A DNA stretch of 18,264 nt, taken from NCBI GenBank assembly GCA_913061335.1, contig CAJXTP010000032.1, positions 1-18,264 of the forward strand, given 5' to 3'. Source of the stretch: an uncultured Loktanella sp. Its GTDB lineage: Bacteria > Pseudomonadota > Alphaproteobacteria > Rhodobacterales > Rhodobacteraceae. The notes beneath the pieces were generated by a model. That model was not told the DNA's origin and ran no database searches. It saw only the letters and a program-made list of their open reading frames with translations. This document shows positions 1 through 7,279 of this stretch, one piece after another. Made by a program: the position numbers and the translations under genes. Each line of letters starts with the position of its first letter. Positions within the stretch are counted from its first letter, which is position 1.

Positions 1-869
1 CTGTTCATCTTTGCCACTTCAGCAGCGAAATCTTCTTTTTCAACTTCGATGCCGTCGCCAACTTCAAGACGTACAAAACCAGTGATTTCAACTCCGGCGT
101 CAGTCGCAGCCTGCGCAACTGTCACGTCAGGGTTCACAACGAATTGCTGGTTGAGCAATGTGACTTCAGCCATGAATTTCTTCATGCGGCCAACGATCAT
201 TTTCTCGATCACAGCTTCTGGCTTGCCAGACTCGCGTGCGATGTCCATCTGAACAGTCTTTTCTTTCTCGACAACAGATGCGTCAAGATCAGCTTCGGAC
301 AAGGACACTGGGTTTGCAGCAGCGATGTGCATTGCGACCTGACGGCCAAATGCTTCGTTGTCGCCGGACATTGCAACCAGAACGCCAATGTTGCCCATGC
401 CAGGTGCAGCCGCGTTGTGCACGTAGTTCACAACAGATGTGCCCTCAATGACGGCCATGCGGCGGACCGACATGTTTTCGCCGATGATCGCAACTGCGTC
501 AACCACAGTCTGTTCAACAGTTTTGCCGTCCAGATCAGCAGCCTTCAGGCCGTCGATGTCGGATGTGCCAAGTGCAACTTCAGCAATACCAGCAACCATT
601 TTCTGGAAGTCAGCGTTTTTGCCTACAAAGTCGGTCTCGGAGTTCACTTCAACAGCAACACCTTTGCCGTCTTTAACAGCAACAGCCACAAGACCTTCCG
701 CAGCCGTACGGCCGGATTTCTTAGCAGCTTTTGCCAAACCTTTGGTGCGCAGCCAATCGACAGACGCTTCCATGTCACCAGCATTTTCAGTCAACGCTTT
801 TTTAGCGTCCATCATGCCTGCGCCTGTGCTGTCGCGCAGTTCTTTTACCATTGCAGCGGTAATAGCCAT
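1..869 (-). CDS. tsf: Elongation factor Ts, C-terminal few residues cut off by window edge
   Basis: EF-Ts is the cytosolic nucleotide-exchange factor that releases GDP from EF-Tu. The minus-strand frame starts at ATG 869-867 and stays open to base 3 (289 codons). It begins MAITAAMVKELRDSTGAGMM, the N-terminal UBA-like domain seen in EF-Ts, and contains the EF-Tu contact motif as ETDFVGKN at about residues 78-85 (family form TDFVARN). Alphaproteobacterial EF-Ts is usually about 290 residues, so only a handful of codons plus the stop should be missing. The start is supported by the purine-rich site CGGAG lying 7 bases upstream. It lies 85 bases downstream of rpsB on the same strand, the usual rpsB-tsf order. 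Very sure of identity; the true end lies outside the window. Confidence 0.97.
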   Translation of the reverse strand, partial: MAITAAMVKELRDSTGAGMMDAKKALTENAGDMEASVDWLRTKGLAKAAKKSGRTAAEGLVAVAVKDGKGVAVEVNSETDFVGKNADFQKMVAGIAEVALGTSDIDGLKAADLDGKTVEQTVVDAVAIIGENMSVRRMAVIEGTSVVNYVHNAAAPGMGNIGVLVAMSGDNEAFGRQVAMHIAAANPVSLSEADLDASVVEKEKTVQMDIARESGKPEAVIEKMIVGRMKKFMAEVTLLNQQFVVNPDVTVAQAATDAGVEITGFVRLEVGDGIEVEKEDFAAEVAKMN

Positions 870-904
870 GTCTCTACTCCGTATGAGGAAATTCAAAATT
901 GGAT

Positions 905-928
905 CGAGGCGAGGTTACCCCCGCCTCG
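905..928 (-). terminator. Hairpin in the rpsB-tsf spacer, possible attenuator
   Basis: A perfect 7-bp stem (CGAGGCG at 905-911 with CGCCTCG at 922-928) encloses a 10-base loop in the spacer between the rpsB stop and the tsf start. On the transcribed minus strand only a short ATTTT follows about 8 bases later, so it is not a full intrinsic terminator. From memory, other bacteria have a potential partial terminator in this spacer that would lower tsf relative to rpsB. A similar role here is inference. It could equally be an mRNA stability element. Confidence 0.45.
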
Positions 929-954
929 TGATTGTTTTGCCAAATGGCGCTGCT

Positions 955-1722
955 TTAGGAAGCAGCAGCCTCATCAGCAACAACTTCTTCAGCGAACTCT
1001 TCCATTGCGCCCATGTCGACGCCAGCTGCACCCAGCTGAGCGGACATACCGTCAAGCGCTGCACGTGCAGCCAAGTCGGTGTAAAGCGCGATAGCACGTG
1101 CCGCATCGTCGTTGCCTGGAATGACGTAATCAATGCCATCTGGGGAACAGTTGGTATCAACAATAGCCACAACTGGGATGCCCAGCTTTTTAGCTTCTGC
1201 GATTGCCAATGTTTCTTTGTTCACGTCGATGACGAAAAGCAGATCAGGAACACCGCCCATTTCGCGGATGCCGCCCAAAGACGCCTGCAGTTTGCCCTGC
1301 TCACGTTCCATGCCAAGACGTTCTTTCTTGGTCAAACCGTCAAAGCCGTTCTCGGACGCCGCATCAATCGCCTTCAGGCGCTGGATGGACTTGGAAACGG
1401 TCTGCCAGTTGGTCAATGTGCCGCCGAGCCAACGGTGGTTCATGTAATACTGTGCGCAACGTTCAGCTGCATCTGCAACTGGCTTCGCGGCCTGACGCTT
1501 GGTGCCAACGAACAGCACGCGGCCGCCCTTAGCTACGGTGTCACGGATCACGTTCAATGCTTGGTCAAGCATTGGAACTGTCTGTGTCAGGTCCATGATG
1601 TGGATGCCGTTACGGCTGCCATAGATGAAGTGTTGCATCTTTGGGTTCCAGCGCGCGGTCTGGTGGCCAAAGTGAACGCCAGCTTCAAGCAGCTGACGCA
1701 TGGAGAACTCGGGAAGAGCCAT
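955..1722 (-). CDS. rpsB: 30S ribosomal protein S2
   Basis: S2 is a late-assembling protein of the small ribosomal subunit that bridges head and body and helps bring in S1. The product is 255 residues, normal for the family. The N-terminus MALPEFSMRQLLEAGVHFGH carries the S2 signature around the GxHFGHQ..RWNPKM segment. Further conserved blocks are the NGIHIMDLTQT stretch, FVGTKRQA, YYMNHRWLGGTLTNW and VIDVNKE. The C-terminal tail is acidic and alanine-rich. The frame continues upstream by 19 residues, but the ATG at 1722-1720 is chosen because it gives the normal N-terminus and has an AAGGAA ribosome site just upstream. It is followed by tsf on the same strand after 85 bases. Confidence 0.98.
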   Translation of the reverse strand: MALPEFSMRQLLEAGVHFGHQTARWNPKMQHFIYGSRNGIHIMDLTQTVPMLDQALNVIRDTVAKGGRVLFVGTKRQAAKPVADAAERCAQYYMNHRWLGGTLTNWQTVSKSIQRLKAIDAASENGFDGLTKKERLGMEREQGKLQASLGGIREMGGVPDLLFVIDVNKETLAIAEAKKLGIPVVAIVDTNCSPDGIDYVIPGNDDAARAIALYTDLAARAALDGMSAQLGAAGVDMGAMEEFAEEVVADEAAAS

Positions 1723-1871
1723 GTTAGTATTCCTTTTCCGGTTTGACCTTGGGCGGGGGTATCGACGCGGATGCGCCAACCGGTGGACATATCGGGATTT
1801 CTCCCCGATCTGCCCGCCCCCGCTTGGGGATTTAGTGAGGGTCCATTAGCCGACGGATCCGTTGGTTGCAA
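1723..1871 (-). promoter_or_regulatory. rpsB promoter candidate and structured leader
   Basis: Read on the minus strand, TTGCAA (1871-1866), 17 bases and TAATGG (1848-1843) form a fair sigma-70-like promoter upstream of rpsB, leaving a leader of about 115 bases. The leader can fold: ATCGGG at 1791-1796 pairs with CCCGAT at 1804-1809 around a 7-base loop, and GGGCGGG at 1751-1757 can pair with CCCGCCC at 1813-1819. Ribosomal protein S2 represses its own mRNA through the leader in E. coli. Whether this leader does the same is inference. The boxes were found by eye. Confidence 0.45.
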
Positions 1872-1918
1872 GAGGTAGAGCCTCCGGCGGGAGTATTTTC
1901 AACAAAGCGACGCCAAAT

Positions 1919-3259
1919 TTATAGGAATACCCGTTCGACGAACCAATATGCGCCCACAAATGCGATAGCGACTGATGCTGGGACGGCCACAATTTTGCGG
2001 TATGCATCGACTTGGTGACGGATCTGTATTGATCCAAGACACAATATGAATATGGCAAGCAGCGGGGCCGCGAATAACCATGTCGGGCTTTCAATGGCAG
2101 TGCTGATGATGTTTGGGTTCAGCCAGATAAGAGAAGCCGCAGCGGTGGCGAGCACGACGTAAAGTACCTTGCCCTGAGTTGCCTCGCTTGCGCCCCGATC
2201 CACCCGCAAGGCTTGCCAAACGCAGAGGTACATCACGGCGATCACCGCAAGTTGGCCGATTTCCACACCAATGTTGAACCCGATTAGTGCAGGTACGAAC
2301 GCGCTTTCGGGCAGCCCGAATTGCGCAAGGACGGACGCAAAGCCAAGACCGTGCAGCAACCCAAATCCAAACACAACAAAAGGCCGCCACGGGCTCAGGT
2401 TTTTCATATAGATGTTTTCAACCGCAACATAGACGATTGACGCCGCGATCAGCGGTTCGACAATATTGCCAGGTACGACCACATACCCAAGGGCCGCCAG
2501 CGCCAACGTGATCGTATGCGCCAATGTGAACAGCGATACTTGTGTCAGCAGCGGACGCATGCGGGCCGACAGGAAAAACAGCCCAAGCACAAACAGGATG
2601 TGATCAAGTCCTTTTGGCACGATATGATCAAAACCAATAGGCAGATAGCGCACAAACGTTTGCCAGCCGCTGGCTTGATCGCCACCCGCAAGGGCTATCG
2701 GATCGGACAAAACACCGGCCTCGAGGAAGCCATCATATTGCGCATTGACGCCCATTTGACGTAACACCAAGATGCCAAATTCAGGCGCCCAGCCGACTTG
2801 GACGGACCGCGCGCCCGCGGGAATAGGCGCGGTGAATGACAGGTTTGATGCACGCACAACTTCGGTGTCGCCAATCGGATCGACACGCAGGATCGGGTTT
2901 TCTGCCGTTACCGCGATACCGTCGGCCAGAACCACGATATTGCGCGCCATCTTAGGCCAAAACGCAACGAAGCGCGCCTCAAGGTCCGCAGGGGAAAGCG
3001 CGCGCAGCTCGTCATAGGTTTCTGCTTGCGCAGTCGCATTGGTATCAACAACCTCTGACTGGTCGATCCCAGCGATAAAGCTTTCCAAATTGAGCTGCAC
3101 ATCAAACGCTAGGTTGTCGCCCTCTTGGGTCATATCTGCAATCGACGGCAAGACTTCATGCGCCGACACAGCTGACAAGGTTGTGATCCAAATCAGGACC
3201 GCGCTTGACAAAAGGCGGACAAAGGACAGTTTGGGACTAACAGAAAAGGACAGCTTCAT
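1919..3259 (-). CDS. HupE/UreJ_2-family membrane protein, candidate metal transporter
   Basis: This is a 446-residue inner-membrane protein with a large extracytoplasmic N-terminal part. Residues 1-33 look like a signal peptide ending VSA, so the mature protein would begin HEVLPS. Residues about 34-190 are a soluble beta-rich domain. From about 200 the HupE/UreJ signature appears (IGFDHIVPKGLDHILFVLGL), followed by about seven hydrophobic segments, one carrying the histidine-containing stretch GLLHGLGFASVL. HupE/UreJ proteins are linked to nickel or cobalt uptake; the substrate here is unknown. The start is uncertain: ATG 3259-3257 is used, but ATG at 3277 would add six residues, and neither has a strong ribosome site. 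Either start overlaps the oppositely directed DUF4198 gene. No clear terminator follows the stop. Confidence 0.82.
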   Translation of the reverse strand: MKLSFSVSPKLSFVRLLSSAVLIWITTLSAVSAHEVLPSIADMTQEGDNLAFDVQLNLESFIAGIDQSEVVDTNATAQAETYDELRALSPADLEARFVAFWPKMARNIVVLADGIAVTAENPILRVDPIGDTEVVRASNLSFTAPIPAGARSVQVGWAPEFGILVLRQMGVNAQYDGFLEAGVLSDPIALAGGDQASGWQTFVRYLPIGFDHIVPKGLDHILFVLGLFFLSARMRPLLTQVSLFTLAHTITLALAALGYVVVPGNIVEPLIAASIVYVAVENIYMKNLSPWRPFVVFGFGLLHGLGFASVLAQFGLPESAFVPALIGFNIGVEIGQLAVIAVMYLCVWQALRVDRGASEATQGKVLYVVLATAAASLIWLNPNIISTAIESPTWLFAAPLLAIFILCLGSIQIRHQVDAYRKIVAVPASVAIAFVGAYWFVERVFL

Positions 3260-4055
3260 GCGGATATTTGCTTTCATTCTTGGTCTTTTGGCGGCCCCTG
3301 CGGCAGCGCACGAGTTTTGGCTCGAACCTTTGGCGTATCAGGTTGAAGCGAACGGTAATTTGACTGCTCATATTGTCAACGGGCAGGACTTTAAAGGTGT
3401 AACATTGCCTTTCGTACCGCAGCGGTTCGCTCATTTCATTGCCTTCAATGGTAACAATAGCTTGCAAGTCACCAGCCGGATCGGCGATAGCCCTGCCCTC
3501 AATCAAGCACCAGCGTCCGAGGGGCTTAATGTTGTGGCCTATCAGGCGCGAAATTCGACTGTGTCCTACGAGACGTGGGAGAAGTTTCAAAAATTCTTGG
3601 ATCACAAAGACCTTGGCGATCAGCTGGCAAACCACGAAGCGCGCGGGGTTCCGCTTGAGAACTTCCAAGAAGTCTATTCGCGGTTTTCCAAAACCCTGAT
3701 TGGTGTCGGAAGTGCGGCAGGTGCCGACAGGCGCACAGGCCTAGAAACAGAGATCGTCGCACTGACAAATCCATATACCGATGATTTATCCGCAGGCATG
3801 CGCGTTCAGCTATTTTACCGGACAGATGTGCGCGCCAACGAACAAATTGAAGTGTTTGAGAAAGACGATGAAGGCACTGTTGTCATCTTCATGGTCCGCA
3901 CAGATGATCAAGGTATAGCGACAGTTCCGGTCAAATCGGGGTACGCCTATATGCTTGATGCAGTTGTTTTACGCGAACCTGCCGCACGGTTGGCCACCGA
4001 TACGCAGGCCGCGTGGGAAACGCTTTGGGCAAATCTGACTTTCATGGCGCCCTGA
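3258..4055 (+). CDS. DUF4198-family periplasmic protein, possible nickel/cobalt-binding partner
   Basis: The product is 265 residues with a clean signal peptide: MRIF, a hydrophobic core, and APAAA just before HEFWLEP. Cleavage after Ala17 would leave His18 as the first residue. The AHEFWLEP start and the later beta-rich body match the DUF4198 family, which includes NikK-type accessory proteins and has been labelled a periplasmic component of cobalt transport. The frame is open 73 codons upstream, but ATG 3258 is chosen because it gives the signal peptide and has AAGGA 7 bases upstream. A perfect TTGACA lies at 3205-3210, though its -10 partner is poor. It is divergent from the HupE-like gene with overlapping start codons, which suggests a shared role in metal handling. 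Function is inferred, not shown. Confidence 0.8.
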   Translation: MRIFAFILGLLAAPAAAHEFWLEPLAYQVEANGNLTAHIVNGQDFKGVTLPFVPQRFAHFIAFNGNNSLQVTSRIGDSPALNQAPASEGLNVVAYQARNSTVSYETWEKFQKFLDHKDLGDQLANHEARGVPLENFQEVYSRFSKTLIGVGSAAGADRRTGLETEIVALTNPYTDDLSAGMRVQLFYRTDVRANEQIEVFEKDDEGTVVIFMVRTDDQGIATVPVKSGYAYMLDAVVLREPAARLATDTQAAWETLWANLTFMAP

Positions 4056-4092
4056 CTTGCACACGGCGACGTGTTTCGGCAAAAGCAGGGGT

Positions 4093-4986
4093 ATGACACA
4101 GAACACAGATATCATTTGCATCGGGTCGGTCCTTTGGGACGTGATTGGCCGCGCAGCCAGCCATATGCGCGTTGGCTCTGACGTGCCTGGCCGGATCACG
4201 CGCCTGCCGGGCGGCGTCGCGATGAACATTGCGATGACCCTGCGCCGGTTTGGCATGCACCCTGCCCTGTTATCCGCCATTGGCCGCGACGCCGAAGGCA
4301 ACGAGCTGGTCGCTGAAGCACAGCGCATGGGGCTGATCTGCGATTACCTTTACCGGTCCGCGGACCTGCCCACGGATGTATATATGGCCATTGAAGGCGC
4401 CAACGGGTTGGTTGCTGCCATCGCCGACGCGCATTCGCTCGAGGCATCAGGCAACAAAATATTGCGCGCCATGGGCGATGGACGGCTGGGATCAGCGAAC
4501 GCTCCTTTTACTGGACCTGTCGCATTGGACGGCAACCTAACCGAAGAATTGCTGCAAACAATCGCCAAATCGCCGCTGTTTGCGCGCGCTGATCTGCGTG
4601 TCGCCCCCGCTTCGCCAGGTAAGGCCGCGCGGCTGTTGGCCTTAATGGATCACCCAACCGCGACGCTTTATGTCAATTTGGAAGAGGCCAGTTTGCTGTG
4701 CCAATCCGAATTCACATCATCACATGACGGGGCTGCGGGTCTGCTTAAACGTGGGGCGCACCGCGTACTTGTCACCGACGGAGGCAATGCCGCCTCTGAG
4801 GGAACCGCAGACGATATCATCAGCCATACACCGCCCGCCGTGTTGGTGACGCGCGTGACAGGTGCTGGCGACACATTCATGGCCGCCCACATCGCATCAG
4901 AAGCCCAAGGCATGGACCGCATGGCCGCACTGACCCGCGCAGGCAACGCCGCCGCAATTTACGTATCTGGAAAGACACCATTATGA
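4093..4986 (+). CDS. psuK: Pseudouridine kinase (PfkB/ribokinase family)
   Basis: The product is 297 residues of the PfkB sugar-kinase fold. It would phosphorylate pseudouridine to pseudouridine 5'-phosphate in the cytosol, the first step of pseudouridine breakdown. Visible motifs are the substrate-binding GG region PGGVAMNIA at 39-47 and the anion-hole/catalytic motif VTGAGDTF, with the catalytic base Asp260. Substrate is assigned mainly from the neighbour: the stop overlaps the psuG start by four bases (ATGA, 4983-4986), so the two are surely cotranslated. ATG 4093 is chosen over an upstream TTG at 4057, which would lie directly after the previous stop; a GGGG run sits very close to the ATG, so initiation may be weak. 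Ribokinase with another substrate is the alternative, but less likely. Confidence 0.9.
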   Translation: MTQNTDIICIGSVLWDVIGRAASHMRVGSDVPGRITRLPGGVAMNIAMTLRRFGMHPALLSAIGRDAEGNELVAEAQRMGLICDYLYRSADLPTDVYMAIEGANGLVAAIADAHSLEASGNKILRAMGDGRLGSANAPFTGPVALDGNLTEELLQTIAKSPLFARADLRVAPASPGKAARLLALMDHPTATLYVNLEEASLLCQSEFTSSHDGAAGLLKRGAHRVLVTDGGNAASEGTADDIISHTPPAVLVTRVTGAGDTFMAAHIASEAQGMDRMAALTRAGNAAAIYVSGKTPL

Positions 4987-5900
4987 ACTTCCCCATGACA
5001 TTCAGCGCAGAAGTCGCCGCCGCGCGCGCCGCTGGCACCCCTATTGTGGCGCTGGAAAGCACCATCATCACCCACGGCATGCCGTTCCCGCAAAACGTGG
5101 AAACCGCGCGGATTGTCGAACAAGACGTGCGCGATGGTGGCGCAACACCTGCCACAATCGCCGTGATGAACGGCGCGCTGCATATCGGGCTTGAGGCCGA
5201 TCAGCTTGACGGGCTTGGCCAAGCAACTGACGTGGCAAAACTGTCGCGGGCAGATATTGCAGCCTGCATTGCAATGGGCGGCACTGGGGCGACAACGGTT
5301 GCGGCCACCATGATCGCAGCACATCTGGCAGGTATCCATGTATTCGCAACTGGTGGCATCGGCGGCGTGCACCGCGGCGCAGAATCCAGCTTTGACATCT
5401 CCGCTGACCTCAACGAATTGGCACAAACCCCTGTGACCGTCGTGGCCGCTGGGGCCAAAGCAATCTTGGATCTGGAAAAAACCTATGAGGTCCTCGAGAC
5501 CCTTGGCGTGCCTGTCATCACCGTTGGGCAAGACATGTTGCCTGCGTTTTGGTCGGCGGTATCAGACATGGCCACACCACTGCGCATGGATACTGCCGCA
5601 CAGATCGCTTCGGCGCAGATCACCCGCACCGCAATGGGCCTGTCCGGCGGTCAGCTCATCTGCAACCCAATCCCAATCGACGCACAAATCCCCGCCGACG
5701 TGCTGGCACCCGTCATTGCACAAGCCCTATCAGAGGCAGACGCCCAATCGATCAGCGCAAAATTGGTCACGCCGTTCTTGCTTGGGCGCATATTTGAGCT
5801 CACCGAGGGACGGTCACTGGTCGCAAACATCGCCTTGGTGCGCAATAACGCTGTGCTGGCGGCCAAAATCGCTGGCGAAATGGTGAAACAAAGCAGTTAA
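4983..5900 (+). CDS. psuG: Pseudouridine-5'-phosphate glycosidase
   Basis: PsuG reversibly cleaves the C-C glycosidic bond of pseudouridine 5'-phosphate to uracil and ribose 5-phosphate. The 305-residue length is normal. The N-terminal signature VALESTIITHGMPFPQN holds Glu25. Lys86 (VAKLSRAD) and Lys159 (GAKAILDL) fit the catalytic lysines of the E. coli enzyme (Lys93 and Lys166) with a constant offset, and Glu25 fits its Glu31. Asp138 in the SFDISADL segment is the likely metal ligand. GGAAAG lies 8 bases before the ATG. The ATGA overlap with psuK makes this a two-gene pseudouridine salvage operon; no nucleoside transporter or uracil pathway gene is beside it. Confidence 0.97.
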   Translation: MNFPMTFSAEVAAARAAGTPIVALESTIITHGMPFPQNVETARIVEQDVRDGGATPATIAVMNGALHIGLEADQLDGLGQATDVAKLSRADIAACIAMGGTGATTVAATMIAAHLAGIHVFATGGIGGVHRGAESSFDISADLNELAQTPVTVVAAGAKAILDLEKTYEVLETLGVPVITVGQDMLPAFWSAVSDMATPLRMDTAAQIASAQITRTAMGLSGGQLICNPIPIDAQIPADVLAPVIAQALSEADAQSISAKLVTPFLLGRIFELTEGRSLVANIALVRNNAVLAAKIAGEMVKQSS

Positions 5901-5902
5901 CC

Positions 5903-5931
5903 TTGTCGGGGCAGAGATCTTTGCCTAAATG
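5903..5931 (+). promoter_or_regulatory. Weak sigma-70-like promoter candidate for the DUF502-LysE pair
   Basis: TTGTCG at 5903-5908, 17 bases and TAAATG at 5926-5931 lie in the 57-base gap after psuG, about 27 bases before the DUF502 start. The -10 match is only moderate, and no terminator is visible after psuG, so read-through from psuKG is also possible. Confidence 0.25.
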
Positions 5932-5957
5932 GCTCTTAAGGGTTTCGTAATTGGCGG

Positions 5958-6680
5958 ATGACGATGGATCACTTCACTGACGACGGCAAAAAGGTACGGC
6001 GGGGCGTGATTACGCGACTGCGGGGCAACTTCCTTGCGGGCCTCATCATTGTCGCACCAATCGGGCTGACACTTTACTTGGTTTGGTCGGTTGTCGGCTG
6101 GATCGATAGCTGGGTCTGGCCATTTATTCCCGATTATTACCAACCCGAAGAACTCGTGAACCGCTTTTTCCGCTCTGAGGGCGGCGATCTGATCCGCGTT
6201 AACGTGCGCGGCATCGGCGTCGTCATTTTCTTGGTCTTCACGATACTGGTCGGCTGGATCGGCAAAGGTATCTTGGGTCGGTCCATGTTGCGGTTCGGCG
6301 AAAGCTTGGTTGAACGAATGCCTGTCGTCCGGTCAATCTATAACGGCGTTAAACAGATCGCCGAAACCGTGTTTTCCCAGCGCGATACGTCATTTGATAA
6401 AGCTTGCCTGATCGAATATCCGCGCAAAGGCATTTGGGCGATTGCGTTTATCTCGACCAACGCGCGTGGCGAAGTACGCACCAAAATCTCTGACGGTGAA
6501 GATATCGCGACAGTGTTTTTGCCCACAACGCCCAACCCCACATCTGGGTTCTTGTTGTTTCTGCCGCGCAGTGACGTCAAAGAATTGGACATGACCGTTG
6601 AAGACGCAGCCAAGCTCGTGATCTCTGCGGGGCTGGTTTATCCCAATGGCAAAGACCCGACCAAGCCACCTTCCCCGTGA
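5958..6680 (+). CDS. DUF502-family membrane protein
   Basis: This 240-residue protein belongs to the DUF502 family, whose bacterial members have no settled function; the plant members are the COV (continuous vascular ring) proteins. A basic N-terminus (KKVRRGVITRLRGNF, about 11-25) precedes a first transmembrane segment at about 26-48 and a second at about 85-104. A long soluble region follows, with typical blocks such as PVVRSIYNGVKQIAETV and PNPTSGFLLFLP. The start is either ATG 5958 or the in-frame ATG 5964; GGCGGATGACG better places a ribosome site for the second. The stop overlaps the start of the LysE-type gene by four bases (GTGA), implying translational coupling. Confidence 0.9.
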   Translation: MTMDHFTDDGKKVRRGVITRLRGNFLAGLIIVAPIGLTLYLVWSVVGWIDSWVWPFIPDYYQPEELVNRFFRSEGGDLIRVNVRGIGVVIFLVFTILVGWIGKGILGRSMLRFGESLVERMPVVRSIYNGVKQIAETVFSQRDTSFDKACLIEYPRKGIWAIAFISTNARGEVRTKISDGEDIATVFLPTTPNPTSGFLLFLPRSDVKELDMTVEDAAKLVISAGLVYPNGKDPTKPPSP

Positions 6681-7279
6681 TCGGCCCAGTCAGCACAGGG
6701 TTTGCAACTGGCTTTGCGCTGATCCTCGCGATTGGGGCGCAAAATGCGTTTGTGCTGCGTCAAGGGTTGGCGCGGCAACATGTATTTTGGCTGTGCCTGC
6801 TGTGTGCGACATCTGACGCGGTGCTGATCGCTGCTGGCGTATTTGGCTTTGGCATCATCGTCGAACAGGCGCCCATGTTACCGCAGATCATGGCTTGGGG
6901 TGGGGCCGCGTTCCTCAGTGTATACGGGGCAATGCGGCTTTGGGCGGCGTATCAAGGCGACTACAAGATGCAGCTTGCCGGACAATCAGCAGGGCTATGG
7001 GCGACACTTGCCACAGGCGCTGCGTTCACGTGGTTGAACCCGCATGTCTACCTCGACACATTGGGATTAATCGGCGCAATTTCCACCCAATATGACATGA
7101 ACGTCGACCGCTATGTATTTGGTATTGGGGCAGTTTTGTCGTCTTACGTGTTCTTCTTTAGCCTCGGCTACGGCGCACGCCTGCTCGCGCCAATCATGCA
7201 ATCCGTGCGGGCGTGGCGTATCCTAGATGTGCTGATCGGCCTCGTGATGTGGGCGCTTGCGATCAAATTGATCAGCTAA
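6677..7279 (+). CDS. LysE/ArgO-type amino-acid exporter
   Basis: This is a 200-residue polytopic inner-membrane protein with about six hydrophobic segments. The N-terminal AIGAQNAFVLRQGL segment is the LysE/ArgO signature; these proteins export basic amino acids such as lysine, arginine or analogues. Substrate cannot be told from sequence. Translation starts at GTG 6677, inside the GTGA overlap with the DUF502 stop and without an obvious ribosome site, so it probably depends on coupling. No LysG/ArgP-type regulator is adjacent. Its TAA stop (7277-7279) directly abuts the bdhA stop on the other strand, with no bases between and no terminator visible. Confidence 0.9.
   Translation: MIGPVSTGFATGFALILAIGAQNAFVLRQGLARQHVFWLCLLCATSDAVLIAAGVFGFGIIVEQAPMLPQIMAWGGAAFLSVYGAMRLWAAYQGDYKMQLAGQSAGLWATLATGAAFTWLNPHVYLDTLGLIGAISTQYDMNVDRYVFGIGAVLSSYVFFFSLGYGARLLAPIMQSVRAWRILDVLIGLVMWALAIKLIS

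Noticed and set aside
144..1094. 316-codon plus-strand frame rich in His, Cys, Asn and Phe
   Set aside because: It is a mirror frame of tsf and the 3' end of rpsB; the composition is that of a shadow frame.
439..1746. 435-codon open frame on the plus strand opposite tsf and rpsB
   Set aside because: It is antisense to two certain ribosomal genes, has no family-like motifs, and arises from their biased codon use.
1723..1779. N-terminal extension of S2 by 19 basic residues
   Set aside because: The normal S2 N-terminus starts at 1722 with a good ribosome site; the extension is simply untranslated leader in frame.
1882..1893. Terminator after the HupE-like gene (CTCC/GGAG arms)
   Set aside because: The stem is only four base pairs with no T tract on the relevant strand.
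3039..3257. Longer start for the DUF4198 protein
   Set aside because: The extra 73 residues are antisense to the HupE-like gene and would bury a clear signal peptide that begins at 3258.
4057..4092. TTG start for psuK directly after the previous stop
   Set aside because: The PfkB core begins right after ATG 4093 and the extra 12 residues look like random sequence, although the ribosome site at 4093 is poor.
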